Assembly (NCBI GenBank): GCA_023416995.1
Contig: JAEZGI010000040.1
Span: 1-64,000, forward strand
Direction: 5' to 3'
DNA: 64,000 nt
DNA from: Bacteroidota bacterium
GTDB taxonomy: Bacteria; Bacteroidota; Bacteroidia; Chitinophagales; Chitinophagaceae
The first letter of the stretch is position 1. Each line of letters opens with the position of its first letter. This document shows positions 36,601 to 44,771 of this stretch, piece by piece. The position numbers were made by a program, and so were the translations under genes. The notes beneath the pieces were generated by a model. It was given only the letters and a program-made list of their open reading frames with translations, made no database searches and was not told where the DNA came from.

Positions 36601-36631
36601 TTGATAGATATGACTATGTGTTTTAATATTG
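36601..36631 (+). promoter_or_regulatory. Candidate promoter of structured RNA
   Basis: TTG at 36601-36603, 20-bp spacer, TAATATTG at 36624-36631 (one mismatch to TAnnTTTG). Spacer equals that of the ahcY promoter. Start expected near 36637, just before the structured segment. Confidence 0.45.
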
Positions 36632-36636
36632 CAATC

Positions 36637-36786
36637 GAAATAATTACGGCGTCTACTCTGCTCACGAAAACTGCGAAAACTTTCAAAACTCAGAGGCTAA
36701 ACGCTCACGTCATGGCGTGGGTATCAGTTTCTGAGTTGGGCTCTTCGCAGTGCCTCGTGACGATCTGATCACCTGCGCCTTTTTTA
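36637..36786 (+). ncRNA. Candidate structured prophage RNA
   Basis: No ORF. Three stacked stems separated by internal loops: TCACGA 36662-36667 with 36755-36760; ACTGCGAA 36670-36677 with 36744-36751; AACTCAGA 36687-36694 with 36730-36737; and an apical hairpin CTCACG 36704-36709 with CGTGGG 36716-36721. About 28 base pairs in 100 nt. An alternative stem CGCAGTG (36746-36752) with CACCTGCG (36770-36777) would form a terminator before T6 at 36780-36785 and excludes the second stem. Promoter-like boxes lie upstream. The strand is inferred from the T run; on the minus strand it would be a repressor 3' UTR. No known RNA family recognised. Confidence 0.55.
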
Positions 36787-36834
36787 ATTCGATCCCGCTT
36801 CAACTTAAGATATACAAACTCTGATTAAACATGC

Positions 36835-37365
36835 TCAACCCTTGCTGTCAGTGCCCATTGGCTGCTGCTTGCCACGTTTCACATCTTTGCCCTTCTTCGC
36901 GTTCAACATTTTGTTTGCTTCCTCTAGCAAGGCGTCCGGATTTTTATGCCCCTGAAGTTTTGCAAGCGACCGATATACAACTTCCCGATCTACCGCTTGG
37001 CGCTCTGATACGTTGCCAAGGCCTGAATTAATGCGGTCCAGATTACTGTCAACCTTCTGGCGTAGCCAATTTAATTGATCGCTGATCATATCCATCAACC
37101 TGTCATTAATGCGCTCAATTTTTTTATGCGCATCTTCTGGCACCGGCACTTCATTCTCCCTAAATGGATTGTCGGGGAACTGCTTTTCGAAGTGTTCGTA
37201 AAACCTTCGCAAAAAGTTCTCACTAGGTTCCTTCTTCCTGGAAATATATTCGCTCACTGTACTCTTGCCAAGTCCGGAAATCCGTACCAAATCCGCAACT
37301 GGAAACTTTAATTCAAGTGATCCCAAGTGTTTGTAAAACAATTCTATATCAGATCTTTGCAACAT
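36835..37365 (-). CDS. Prophage repressor-like HTH protein
   Basis: 176 residues. An N-terminal helix-turn-helix (VADLVRISGLGKSTVSEYISRKKEPSENFLRRF, about 23-55) of Cro/CI type is followed by a helical, charged region (about 75-135) that may oligomerise. No peptidase S24 domain, so LexA-like self-cleavage is not expected. Divergent from the Cro-like gene, with TAAAAGT repeats between. A TATTTTTG box at 37378-37371 sits 6 bp before the start, so the message could be almost leaderless, as for lambda cI from PRM. Confidence 0.72.
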   Translation of the reverse strand: MLQRSDIELFYKHLGSLELKFPVADLVRISGLGKSTVSEYISRKKEPSENFLRRFYEHFEKQFPDNPFRENEVPVPEDAHKKIERINDRLMDMISDQLNWLRQKVDSNLDRINSGLGNVSERQAVDREVVYRSLAKLQGHKNPDALLEEANKMLNAKKGKDVKRGKQQPMGTDSKG

Positions 37366-37384
37366 TGTTTCAAAAATAGTTTTA

Positions 37385-37427
37385 TAAAAGTCCGATTAAA
37401 GTTTGCTGGGTTCGGTAAAAGTTCGAT
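37385..37427. promoter_or_regulatory. Candidate immunity operator, TAAAAGTnCGAT repeats
   Basis: TAAAAGTCCGAT (37385), a weaker TTAAAGTTTG (37396) and TAAAAGTTCGAT (37416) lie between the divergent repressor and Cro-like genes, spaced 11 and 20 bp. A further TAAAAGTAC occurs at 37722, after the Cro-like gene. TTG at 37403 with TATTTACA at 37427 could be the rightward promoter, overlapping the boxes. Confidence 0.5.
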
Positions 37428-37449
37428 ATTTACAACACAAAGCAAAACA

Positions 37450-37713
37450 ATGCAAAACTTAGCAACGATCAAAAGTACTGATTCCACTTCACAAAAAAGG
37501 TTGTCAGATCAAGCTGTTAACGCGCTGCGTTACAATACCGTGGCAAAAAATAAGCTGGCTACTCTCGTTCAAAAGTCGGCATTCACAATAGGAGTATGGT
37601 TGAGGAAAAGAGATCCAAGACTAGTTTTCACTAAGTCTGTGCAGATTATTTCAGAAGAAACTGGATTGGAGCTGCATGAAATATTGGAAGATGATATTAA
37701 CGCACAATCCTAA
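37450..37713 (+). CDS. Small Cro-like DNA-binding protein
   Basis: 87 residues from the ATG at 37450; the reading frame is open upstream to 37327 through the operator and was trimmed. TLVQKSAFTIGVWLRKRDPRLVFTKSVQIISEETGLEL resembles a helix-turn-helix in which FTIGVWLRK would be the recognition segment. Position opposite the repressor is that of cro. Confidence 0.6.
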   Translation: MQNLATIKSTDSTSQKRLSDQAVNALRYNTVAKNKLATLVQKSAFTIGVWLRKRDPRLVFTKSVQIISEETGLELHEILEDDINAQS

Positions 37714-37787
37714 CGAGGGTGTAAAAGTACTACGTAAAAACCCTTACGACCAAATTAAATTTTTTTAACGATCAAGTATAGCCGAAG

Positions 37788-38030
37788 ATGGACCAGGAGA
37801 CAAAGAAGTATTTAGACCGAATCAACAGCAAAATCAACATGCTGATAGAGTCGCAAAAGAAAGAAACCTGGGTTTCTGTGAGTTGGATTACTGGTTTGAC
37901 AGGATGGGATGAATGCAGACTGCGCAAGGCGAGAGAGCAGGGGATAATCAAACATCGCAAGTCTAATGGAAAACACCAATACCTGCTTGAATCTCTACCT
38001 CAACAATTCTTAATTAAGCAAACAGCCTAA
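37788..38030 (+). CDS. Small DNA-binding (MerR/excisionase-like wing) protein
   Basis: 80 residues. An N-terminal helix, then WVSVSWITGLTGWDECRLRKAREQGIIKHRKSNGKHQYLLES, the form of a winged HTH of MerR/excisionase type (helix, turn, helix, then KHQYLL strand). Could be excisionase or an early regulator. Present in many Bacteroidota mobile elements. Confidence 0.6.
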   Translation: MDQETKKYLDRINSKINMLIESQKKETWVSVSWITGLTGWDECRLRKAREQGIIKHRKSNGKHQYLLESLPQQFLIKQTA

Positions 38031-38040
38031 ACCTTATACC

Positions 38041-38172
38041 ATGCGAATCATCATCTTTTTCATCCTGATCTGTTTTGTTCTTTTCCTGTTGGCAAGTTGC
38101 CGGGGCATATATGACACCCGGTGCCCATCGCACAACATGGTAGGTTATGGGACCTATAAACCCAAACGGTAA
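38041..38172 (+). CDS. Small prophage lipoprotein
   Basis: 43 residues, MRIIIFFILICFVLFLLASC then a 23-residue mature peptide with a second cysteine and a GYGTYKPK tail. LLASC is a lipobox. Starts 10 bp after the preceding gene. Small phage lipoproteins often alter the lysogen surface; function here unknown. Confidence 0.6.
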   Translation: MRIIIFFILICFVLFLLASCRGIYDTRCPSHNMVGYGTYKPKR

Positions 38173-38246
38173 GCCCCGTTCGATCCAATACCATTACCGT
38201 CCAGTAGTGAATTTGAAAAACCAACCCCATAACTAACCCAAAACCT

Positions 38247-38405
38247 ATGACAGCTTATTTCACATGCGTATGTGCCGGGGCTATTTTAATGGCCACCGTG
38301 ATTTTTTTCAGACGCATTTTCAACGAAAACAACAAAATTCTAAACAGTGCTTCCAGACAAAATTCCAGCCGTTCCGTACATGCGAATTCTCGCAATGTAT
38401 GCTAA
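38247..38405 (+). CDS. Small membrane protein
   Basis: 52 residues: one membrane helix (TAYFTCVCAGAILMATVIFF) then a polar tail rich in Asn and Ser. No family recognised. Overlaps the next small gene in another frame. Confidence 0.45.
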   Translation: MTAYFTCVCAGAILMATVIFFRRIFNENNKILNSASRQNSSRSVHANSRNVC

Positions 38406-38490
38406 GGCTAAAGGTTATCGCTTCTTGACCTGGGAAGATAAAATTCAATGTGCCCGAAAATACAATATAGAAGCATCACTCCTAAACTAA
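38347..38490 (+). CDS. Small phage protein
   Basis: 47 residues from a GTG at 38347, preceded directly by an in-frame stop. The content (PDKIPAVPYMRILAMYAKAKG, then FLTWEDKIQCARKY) is protein-like and helical. An ATG at 38380 would give 36 residues. It overlaps the membrane protein gene by 59 bp. Confidence 0.4.
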   Translation: MLPDKIPAVPYMRILAMYAKAKGYRFLTWEDKIQCARKYNIEASLLN

Positions 38491-38496
38491 TGAACC

Positions 38497-38832
38497 ATGT
38501 GCACGATCACTAACACAGAAATTATCAACGCTCTTATCCTTGTTGCTGGCATCTTCCTGATGGCAATTATAGTTGCTGATCCAGCTGGTTTCAAACAATC
38601 AATCATGCGTGCGATCTTCTCAGATGCTGAGATGAATCTCAGAACCGCATATAACGAACTCGCACAACATCTTCTTACTCTTGATAGCTCTCAGCTTACA
38701 GAGGTAAATAGCAAGATTGAAGAATTCCGAATCGAGCAACAGAAGTACGTTCCAGAAGATATAGTAACAGTCTATGTTGTCAGACTATATCAAATACATA
38801 ATAACGTGAAGGTTAATCCGAGCCTCACATAA
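38497..38832 (+). CDS. Hypothetical membrane-anchored phage protein
   Basis: 111 residues. One N-terminal hydrophobic helix (IINALILVAGIFLMAIIVAD) followed by a helical soluble region (NLRTAYNELAQHLLTLDSSQ). No family recognised. A hairpin terminator follows. Confidence 0.5.
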   Translation: MCTITNTEIINALILVAGIFLMAIIVADPAGFKQSIMRAIFSDAEMNLRTAYNELAQHLLTLDSSQLTEVNSKIEEFRIEQQKYVPEDIVTVYVVRLYQIHNNVKVNPSLT

Positions 38833-38854
38833 TGAGGTTTCATGCACTCGTTTC

Positions 38855-38883
38855 GGCCCGGCTTGTCTAGGCTGGGCCCTTTT
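38855..38883 (+). terminator. Terminator-like hairpin in early region
   Basis: 10-bp stem with two wobble pairs, 38855-38864 / 38869-38878, loop GTCT, followed by CTTTT. It divides the small-gene cluster from the helicase/recombination operon. Confidence 0.65.
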
Positions 38884-38974
38884 AAAATTATTGCTGCACG
38901 CGTAGTGCAGCGGGTTTAGGAAACGGATATAGGCGGGGTTGTTCTCAGCCCTGCAAATTTTTAACCAAGTTCAT

Positions 38975-39172
38975 ATGACAGCAGAACAGTTAGAGCGGCT
39001 TTTTAAAATGGATGGTAAGCCATACCTGCTGAAATACAGCTACCGCACAGTGTTGGGCAAATCGATTTTAAAAAAGGATGCGGACGCTTTAAAAGACCTG
39101 AAACGCGCAGGGAAGATCAAACGCATTGAAGTAACGCCAAAGTATTACGTCTATCAGTGGATAGCTGAATAA
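38975..39172 (+). CDS. Hypothetical phage protein
   Basis: 65 residues from ATG 38975 (upstream TTG at 38939 rejected). MTAEQLERLFKMDGKPYLL to the basic KRAGKIKRIEVTPKYYVYQW suggests a small winged or beta-hairpin nucleic-acid-binding fold, but no family is recognised. Sits 11 bp before the helicase gene. Confidence 0.5.
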   Translation: MTAEQLERLFKMDGKPYLLKYSYRTVLGKSILKKDADALKDLKRAGKIKRIEVTPKYYVYQWIAE

Positions 39173-39183
39173 TAAACTAAACA

Positions 39184-40413
39184 ATGTCAGAAATCAATTT
39201 AACCACGAAGCAAAAAGAATTCATCGAATCAGTAATGAGCGATGAGAATGTTTTCCTGACAGGGAAGGCCGGCACGGGTAAATCCTTCGTGGTTAAATAC
39301 GCAATGGAACAACTGCAGGCTGCTGGAAAAAAGGTAGCAGCAATAGCACCCACAGGCATTGCAGCTAACAACATCGACGGTCAAACAATCCATTCAATGT
39401 TTAAGCTCAGGCCGTTCGGTGTGCAGACGTTCGACGAATGCAATTTCTTAAACGGTAACTCTAAGGAACTACTGAAAAAAGTTGATTGCTTTTTCATTGA
39501 TGAAGTGTCGATGTTGCGTCCTGACATTCTGGATGCGATTCATTGGACCTTACGTAAGAACGGTATCAAAGGCCTTGATAACAAACAGATCGTTTTCATC
39601 GGTGATTTGAAACAGTTGCCGCCGATCCTGGATGATAACGAACGCTCAGTTCTGTATCAAACTTATGATGGTGACACTTTCGAACACGCGATAATTTATC
39701 AGAAGCTGGCTGTAAAAACCATTGAACTGGATGAAGTATTGCGCCAATCAAACGAAGCTTTCATTGAGAACCTGAACATGATCCGCGAGGGTAAGAAATC
39801 AGCCTATTTCCGCCAATTTATAAGCAACGAAGCAAAGGGTATCGTTCTGGCACCACATAACGCCACTGTGCAGCTTTATAATGAAGCTGGCTTGAATGCA
39901 CAGCCCGGGGAAACATTCACATTCACAGCGGTCATTGATGGTGCTGTTAAGCCTCAAGACTTTAATCTGGAATACGAGATACGTGTAAAAAACGGCTGCA
40001 AGATCATGTATCTGGCTAATAGCAAGGAAAACCCTTTGAGAAATGGCACGCTGGGAATCTTCGTATCACATAATGATTGTCATTTTATCCGGGTTGGAAA
40101 TGTTGATTATGCGCTGGAAAAAGTAACTGCCACCAAGAAAGCTTATGTGTACAATAAGGAAGCGGACAAGCTGGAAATGAAAGAGCTCGGCAGCATCATT
40201 CAGTATCCCTTCAAACTCGCTTACGCACTATCCATTCATAAATCACAGGGGTTGACTTTCGATGAAGTAACTGTTGATCTGCGCCAACCCTGTTTTCAAA
40301 AAGGACAAATGTATGTAGCACTCAGCCGGGTTAGATCACCGGAGGGGTTGCGAATTATTCACCAATCAAAAAGCCCGACTGCGCCAACAGCCAGGCATTC
40401 ATTCACAAATTAA
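39184..40413 (+). CDS. Pif1-like SF1 DNA helicase
   Basis: 409 residues. Walker A GKAGTGKS, Walker B FFIDEVSM, motif III GDLKQLPP, and motifs V/VI region SIHKSQGLTFDEV with MYVALSRVRS. The order and spacing match the Pif1/RecD family of 5'-3' helicases. Phage members (T4 Dda type) help replication start, fork restart and recombination. It opens the run helicase, SMC-like ATPase, RecT, MBL hydrolase. Confidence 0.92.
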   Translation: MSEINLTTKQKEFIESVMSDENVFLTGKAGTGKSFVVKYAMEQLQAAGKKVAAIAPTGIAANNIDGQTIHSMFKLRPFGVQTFDECNFLNGNSKELLKKVDCFFIDEVSMLRPDILDAIHWTLRKNGIKGLDNKQIVFIGDLKQLPPILDDNERSVLYQTYDGDTFEHAIIYQKLAVKTIELDEVLRQSNEAFIENLNMIREGKKSAYFRQFISNEAKGIVLAPHNATVQLYNEAGLNAQPGETFTFTAVIDGAVKPQDFNLEYEIRVKNGCKIMYLANSKENPLRNGTLGIFVSHNDCHFIRVGNVDYALEKVTATKKAYVYNKEADKLEMKELGSIIQYPFKLAYALSIHKSQGLTFDEVTVDLRQPCFQKGQMYVALSRVRSPEGLRIIHQSKSPTAPTARHSFTN

Positions 40414-40425
40414 CAACTCAAAATT

Positions 40426-42444
40426 ATGGAAATTATTCTCAAACGCTTATCACTACAGAATTTCAAAGGTATCAAAAGCCTAACAGTTGATTTCAACGAT
40501 CACCTTACAAACGTTTTCGGACGCAATGGATCCGGTAAAACAACATTGTTTGATGCCTTCGCCTGGTTACTTTTCGCGAAAGACTCAAGTGATCGCGCTG
40601 ACTTCGAAATCAAACCACTTTCTGTTGAAGGCATCCGCAGCCAAAAGATGGATAACGAGGTTGAAGCTGAATTAACCATTGATGGCCGGGTTATGACGCT
40701 CAAAAGAGTGAACCGCGAAAGGTGGGTAAAGAAGCGCGGTGAATCAGAAGCCAAGTTTGATGGCAATGAAAAGGTTCACTATGTGAACGATGTGCCGGTG
40801 AGCGAAACTGATTACCGTGTTAAGATCGCTGGCATCGTGGAAGAGAAGTTGTTTAAAATGATCACCAACCCGCTTTATTTCAATTCTCTGAAATGGCAGG
40901 ATCGCCGGGAAGTGTTGATGCAGATGGCTGGAAGCATCAGTGATTTGGAGATACTGGACATGCTGCGTACCGAGGACAACTATAGCGAATGGAGCCCTAT
41001 CGCTGATTCGATTGCCAATGATGAAAAGATTGATGATCTGAAAAAGAAGATCGCTGCCAAACGCAAAAAAGCAGTTGAAGAAATTAAGTTCATTCCAACC
41101 CGCATCGATGAACTTACCCGCGGCCTTAAGGATCCAGAAAACTGGGCAGAGATTGAAAGCCAAATCAAGACTTTACAGGGTCAGATCACTGACATCGAAG
41201 ATTCATTAACCAGCCATGTGCGTGCATCTTCCATCGCTAACGAAGCGCGTTCTGCTAAGAATAAAGAACTGCAAAATCTGCTGCGCGAGATTCGTAATAA
41301 CGAAGATATCATTCGTAACAAGTTCCGTGACAGGAATCAAAACCGGGTGAATACAATCAGTTCACTGGAACGTAAAGTAACATCTGTTAAATACGAGATC
41401 AAGGACCTTACCAGCAACATCGAAACTTCCGAGCAAAAAGTAAAAACCTTGAATGATCGCCTGGTTAAACTCCGCGCTGATTGGAGTAAGGTCGATGCAG
41501 AGCAGATCACGTTCAATGCTCATGAATTTTCCTGCCCAACCTGCAAACGTGAGTTTGAAGAAAGCACCATTGAGCAAAAGAAAGTGGAAATGTTGAAGAA
41601 CTTCAATACTTCCAAATCAAACCGGTTGGCTTCCCTTTCTGCTGATGGAAAACAAATCAGAGCAGAGGTAGAAGGTATTAACCAACGCATAGCTACCAAC
41701 CGGGCAAATCTTGAAACCCTGCAGTCTGATTTAAAGAACCTTGAAACCGAACTGGCAACCTTACGCGCCGCTCACCAGGATGCTGTGATCAACGAAGAAG
41801 TGCAGGTTGAAGCTTTACTGGGTGATGATGCTATTCTGCATGAAATGCGCAATACCGCTACTGCTCTGAAACTACAACTGGAAAATGATGAATCTGCATC
41901 ATCCGGTGATATTGAAGTGTTGCGCAACCGCAGAGCTGAGATCAACACCCAGATCGATCAACTGAAAAAGGTACTGGCCGGCAGGGAAGAACGTCAACGC
42001 GCTGCTACCCGGATCGCTGAACTGGAAGGAGAAGAAAAGGATCTCGCTGCACTTATATCAGGTTACGAGCGTACAGAATACCTGATTTCACTTTTCGAGA
42101 AGGCGAAGGTTGATACAATGCAGGATCGCATCAATCATAAATTCTCTGTTGTCACCTTCAAGATGTTCAACACCTTGGTAAACGGCGGTGTAGAGCCCTG
42201 CTGCGATTGTCTTGTGGACGGCGTACCATTCAGCGACGCAAACACAGCATCAAAGATAAACGCTGGTATTGACGTTATAAATGCCCTATGCGATCATTAC
42301 GGAACGCATGCGCCGATTTTCATTGATGGTCGGGAATCAGTAACCGATATCATCGAAACCAACAGCCAGGTAATTAACCTGATCGTTTCGGCAAAAGACA
42401 AAAAGCTGCGCATCGTCTCACCTGCAGAAATGGCAACAGCTTAA
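40426..42444 (+). CDS. Rad50/SbcC-like coiled-coil ATPase
   Basis: 672 residues. N-terminal Walker A GRNGSGKT (about 33-40), two long coiled-coil arms, a central zinc-hook-like CPTC near 369 (FSCPTCKREFEES), and a C-terminal lobe with a Walker B-like IFIDGRESVTD near 630. Shorter than host SbcC (about 1000). The usual LSGG signature is not obvious. Such phage ATPases (T4 gp46-like) act with a nuclease to process DNA ends; the partner nuclease would be encoded nearby, perhaps the MBL-fold protein two genes on. RecT follows 27 bp later. Confidence 0.87.
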   Translation: MEIILKRLSLQNFKGIKSLTVDFNDHLTNVFGRNGSGKTTLFDAFAWLLFAKDSSDRADFEIKPLSVEGIRSQKMDNEVEAELTIDGRVMTLKRVNRERWVKKRGESEAKFDGNEKVHYVNDVPVSETDYRVKIAGIVEEKLFKMITNPLYFNSLKWQDRREVLMQMAGSISDLEILDMLRTEDNYSEWSPIADSIANDEKIDDLKKKIAAKRKKAVEEIKFIPTRIDELTRGLKDPENWAEIESQIKTLQGQITDIEDSLTSHVRASSIANEARSAKNKELQNLLREIRNNEDIIRNKFRDRNQNRVNTISSLERKVTSVKYEIKDLTSNIETSEQKVKTLNDRLVKLRADWSKVDAEQITFNAHEFSCPTCKREFEESTIEQKKVEMLKNFNTSKSNRLASLSADGKQIRAEVEGINQRIATNRANLETLQSDLKNLETELATLRAAHQDAVINEEVQVEALLGDDAILHEMRNTATALKLQLENDESASSGDIEVLRNRRAEINTQIDQLKKVLAGREERQRAATRIAELEGEEKDLAALISGYERTEYLISLFEKAKVDTMQDRINHKFSVVTFKMFNTLVNGGVEPCCDCLVDGVPFSDANTASKINAGIDVINALCDHYGTHAPIFIDGRESVTDIIETNSQVINLIVSAKDKKLRIVSPAEMATA

Positions 42445-42471
42445 TTCATTCATCTTTTCAAACTTTTATAA

Positions 42472-43377
42472 ATGTCAACACAAAATAACAATGCACCGGC
42501 GCCAGTGCCCGCCAAGTTCGAAGAAGGTACAATTGAATCAGTTCTTGCACGGATCTCGAATTTCCAGACTTCTGGCGATCTGATGTTACCAAAGAATTAC
42601 AACCCGGAAAACGCAGTTCGCGCGGCATGGTTGGTCCTTCTGGAAACGAAGGACAGGAGCGAGAAACCAGCACTTGAAGTCTGTACCAAAGCAAGTATTT
42701 CAACTGCAATGCTGGATATGGTTCTGAAAGGCTTATCTGTTGTAAAGAAGCAAGGATACTTCGTGGTGTATGGTAACAAGCTTGTTTTTGAAGAATCGTA
42801 TATCGGTACCATGGCTATCGCAAAACGCGAAGCTGATGTAAAGGACGTGAATGCTGTGGTAATTTATGAGGGCGATGATTTCCAGTACTCCATAGATCAG
42901 AAAACCGGGCGTAAGACAGTTGTTAAACACGATCAGAAACTGGAAAATATTGATCCTGCAAAAATCAGGGGTGCTTACGCCATCGTTGAATTCAATGACG
43001 GCACCATAAAGACTGAGATCATGACCATGCCGCAAATTCGCAACGCCTGGTCTATGGGTGGCGCAAAAGGAAATTCTAAAGCTCACAATCTTTTCCCTGA
43101 TCAGATGGCGGCAAAAACTGTGATCGGTCGCGCTCTCAAACTTGAAATCGGTTCTTCTGATGATTCAGCACTGTATGAAGATCAGTACGCAGAAGGCGTG
43201 AAGCATGAGATCAAAGAGAATGCTAATAAAAAGTCTATCGGATTTGACCGTCAACCACCGGCTGAAAAATCTACCGATCCAACACCTAAACCTGCACAGG
43301 TATCAATGCCGCAGCATGAGTATGTGGAACCAATGCAGGAAACAGAATCAGTAACCAAACAAGGCCCTGATTTCTGA
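42472..43377 (+). CDS. recT: RecT-family single-strand annealing protein
   Basis: 301 residues. ALEVCTKASISTAMLDMVLKGLSV followed by VYGNKLVFEESYIGTMAIAKR and the YEGDDFQYSID segment are typical of RecT/Redbeta-like annealases; the C-terminal 60 residues are a Pro/Glu/Gln-rich tail. Anneals complementary strands during phage recombination, normally with an exonuclease made by a neighbour. Stop and next start overlap (TGATG). Confidence 0.9.
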   Translation: MSTQNNNAPAPVPAKFEEGTIESVLARISNFQTSGDLMLPKNYNPENAVRAAWLVLLETKDRSEKPALEVCTKASISTAMLDMVLKGLSVVKKQGYFVVYGNKLVFEESYIGTMAIAKREADVKDVNAVVIYEGDDFQYSIDQKTGRKTVVKHDQKLENIDPAKIRGAYAIVEFNDGTIKTEIMTMPQIRNAWSMGGAKGNSKAHNLFPDQMAAKTVIGRALKLEIGSSDDSALYEDQYAEGVKHEIKENANKKSIGFDRQPPAEKSTDPTPKPAQVSMPQHEYVEPMQETESVTKQGPDF

Positions 43378-44117
43378 TGAAACTGACAGTGATCAATAGC
43401 AACAGTTCGGGCAATTCCTACATCCTGGAAAACGACAGAGAAGCCCTTCTAATCGAATGCGGTGTTCGTTTCAACAGGATTAAAGAAGCGATCGGATTCA
43501 ATGTAGGTAAAATCAAGGGTTGCCTGATCTCACACGAGCATCAAGATCACTGTTGTGCGGCTAAAGATGTAGTTAAGGCTGGCGTTGATATATACACATC
43601 AAAGGGAACCAGGGAGGCTATTGGAATAATAAGCCATCGCCTGCATGATATTAAAGCTCATGAAACATTTACGGTCGGCGGCTTTAATATTTATCCCTTC
43701 GATGTTAAACATGACGCTGCGGAACCGCTTTGTTTTCTCATCCATCACGAGGAATGCGGCAATGTTCTTTTCCTGACTGATAGTTACTATGTGGAGTACA
43801 CGTTCGACAACTTAAACAACATCCTGGTTGAAGCGAATTACTGCCAGTCAATAGTTGATCAGATGGTCCGCGATGGCAAGTCGCCAAAGTTTCTCCGCAA
43901 CCGGGTTCTTTCATCTCACATGAGTATCAAAACCTGTAAAGAGTTTTTACAGGCCAATGATCTCAGCCAGGTAAACAACATTGTTCTGATTCACTTATCA
44001 GACAGTAACAGCGATTCATCAAGGTTTCAGCGTGAAGTGCAAGAGTTGACTGGTAAGACGGTAAGCATCGCAACTGCAGGTCTTGTTATTCCAAACTTTA
44101 ATAAAACACCTTTTTGA
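43377..44117 (+). CDS. MBL-fold metallo-hydrolase, candidate recombination nuclease
   Basis: 246 residues. Metal-binding H53xH55xD57H58 in ISHEHQDHC, further ligands in KHDAAE (near H113), FLTDSYYVEYT (near D133) and IHLSDSN (near H206). Sequence is of the WalJ/YycJ-like branch of the metallo-beta-lactamase superfamily, some of which are 5'-3' exonucleases. One-base overlap with recT and the lack of an Exo/RecE/YqaJ gene make it the best candidate for the exonuclease of this annealase system; this is inference. Confidence 0.8.
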   Translation: MKLTVINSNSSGNSYILENDREALLIECGVRFNRIKEAIGFNVGKIKGCLISHEHQDHCCAAKDVVKAGVDIYTSKGTREAIGIISHRLHDIKAHETFTVGGFNIYPFDVKHDAAEPLCFLIHHEECGNVLFLTDSYYVEYTFDNLNNILVEANYCQSIVDQMVRDGKSPKFLRNRVLSSHMSIKTCKEFLQANDLSQVNNIVLIHLSDSNSDSSRFQREVQELTGKTVSIATAGLVIPNFNKTPF

Positions 44118-44118
44118 T

Positions 44119-44346
44119 ATGAAAATAGAAATCGAATTGATCACCGAAAGTACAGATCCTAATGTTTGGAAAGGATGGAAAGTATCCTGTGGTGACAAGT
44201 ATGCTAATGGTCTGACATGGGATGAAATGCTGGGATTGATTGCTGGCTTAACCTTTCCAGCGGGAAATCCGATAACAAGCTGGTTACGCAGTGAGGCTGA
44301 GCATAAGGCATACTATCAAAGAATATCGAACGGGAACCCTTTCTAA
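44119..44346 (+). CDS. Hypothetical phage protein
   Basis: 75 residues from the ATG at 44119. Acidic start (KIEIELITESTDPN) and several Trp; no family recognised. Tightly packed: 1 bp after the MBL gene and sharing its last base with the next start. Confidence 0.5.
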   Translation: MKIEIELITESTDPNVWKGWKVSCGDKYANGLTWDEMLGLIAGLTFPAGNPITSWLRSEAEHKAYYQRISNGNPF

Positions 44347-44771
44347 TGCCTGAAGCTTATTTCTATATCGAATCAGGCGAGATCACAAACAAGTCTGTTG
44401 TGGCTAAGATGTTCGCTGAGTTGAAGGATGGCCGGTACCTGCTTAAGATTCTGAACAAAAACAAACGCACGATCCCTATGAACGCATACTTACACGGGGT
44501 GTTGATTCCTGAGTTTCGTAAGGCACTGGTTGAAGTTGGATACGATGAAGTGAAAACAGATGAACAGGCGAAGCTGATAATGAAAGCGATGTTTTTGAAA
44601 CGTCAGGAAGTGAACCACCAGACCGGCGAAGTGATAGAATTTATCCAGGATACACACAACCTAACTACGATTGAAATGAGTACGCTTTTCGAAGAGGTTG
44701 TAAAGTTCGCCGCGGAAAACATGAATTACATAATCGCGCTGCCTAACGAGCAGCTATCAATCGAATACTGA
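44346..44771 (+). CDS. NinB-like phage recombination protein
   Basis: 141 residues. LKDGRYLLKILNKNKRTIPMNAYLHGVLIPEFR with EVGYDEVKTDEQAKLIMKAMFLKR and IALPNEQL at the end recall the NinB/YbcN-like proteins found beside phage recombinases, which bind single-stranded DNA and SSB. Assignment by pattern only. One-base overlap with both neighbours shows translational coupling. Confidence 0.5.
   Translation: MPEAYFYIESGEITNKSVVAKMFAELKDGRYLLKILNKNKRTIPMNAYLHGVLIPEFRKALVEVGYDEVKTDEQAKLIMKAMFLKRQEVNHQTGEVIEFIQDTHNLTTIEMSTLFEEVVKFAAENMNYIIALPNEQLSIEY

Noticed and set aside
36637..36786. Integron attC site, 6S RNA or tmRNA as explanation of the inverted repeats
   Set aside because: No GTTRRRY/RYYYAAC core sites and no integron integrase; too short and differently built for 6S RNA or tmRNA.
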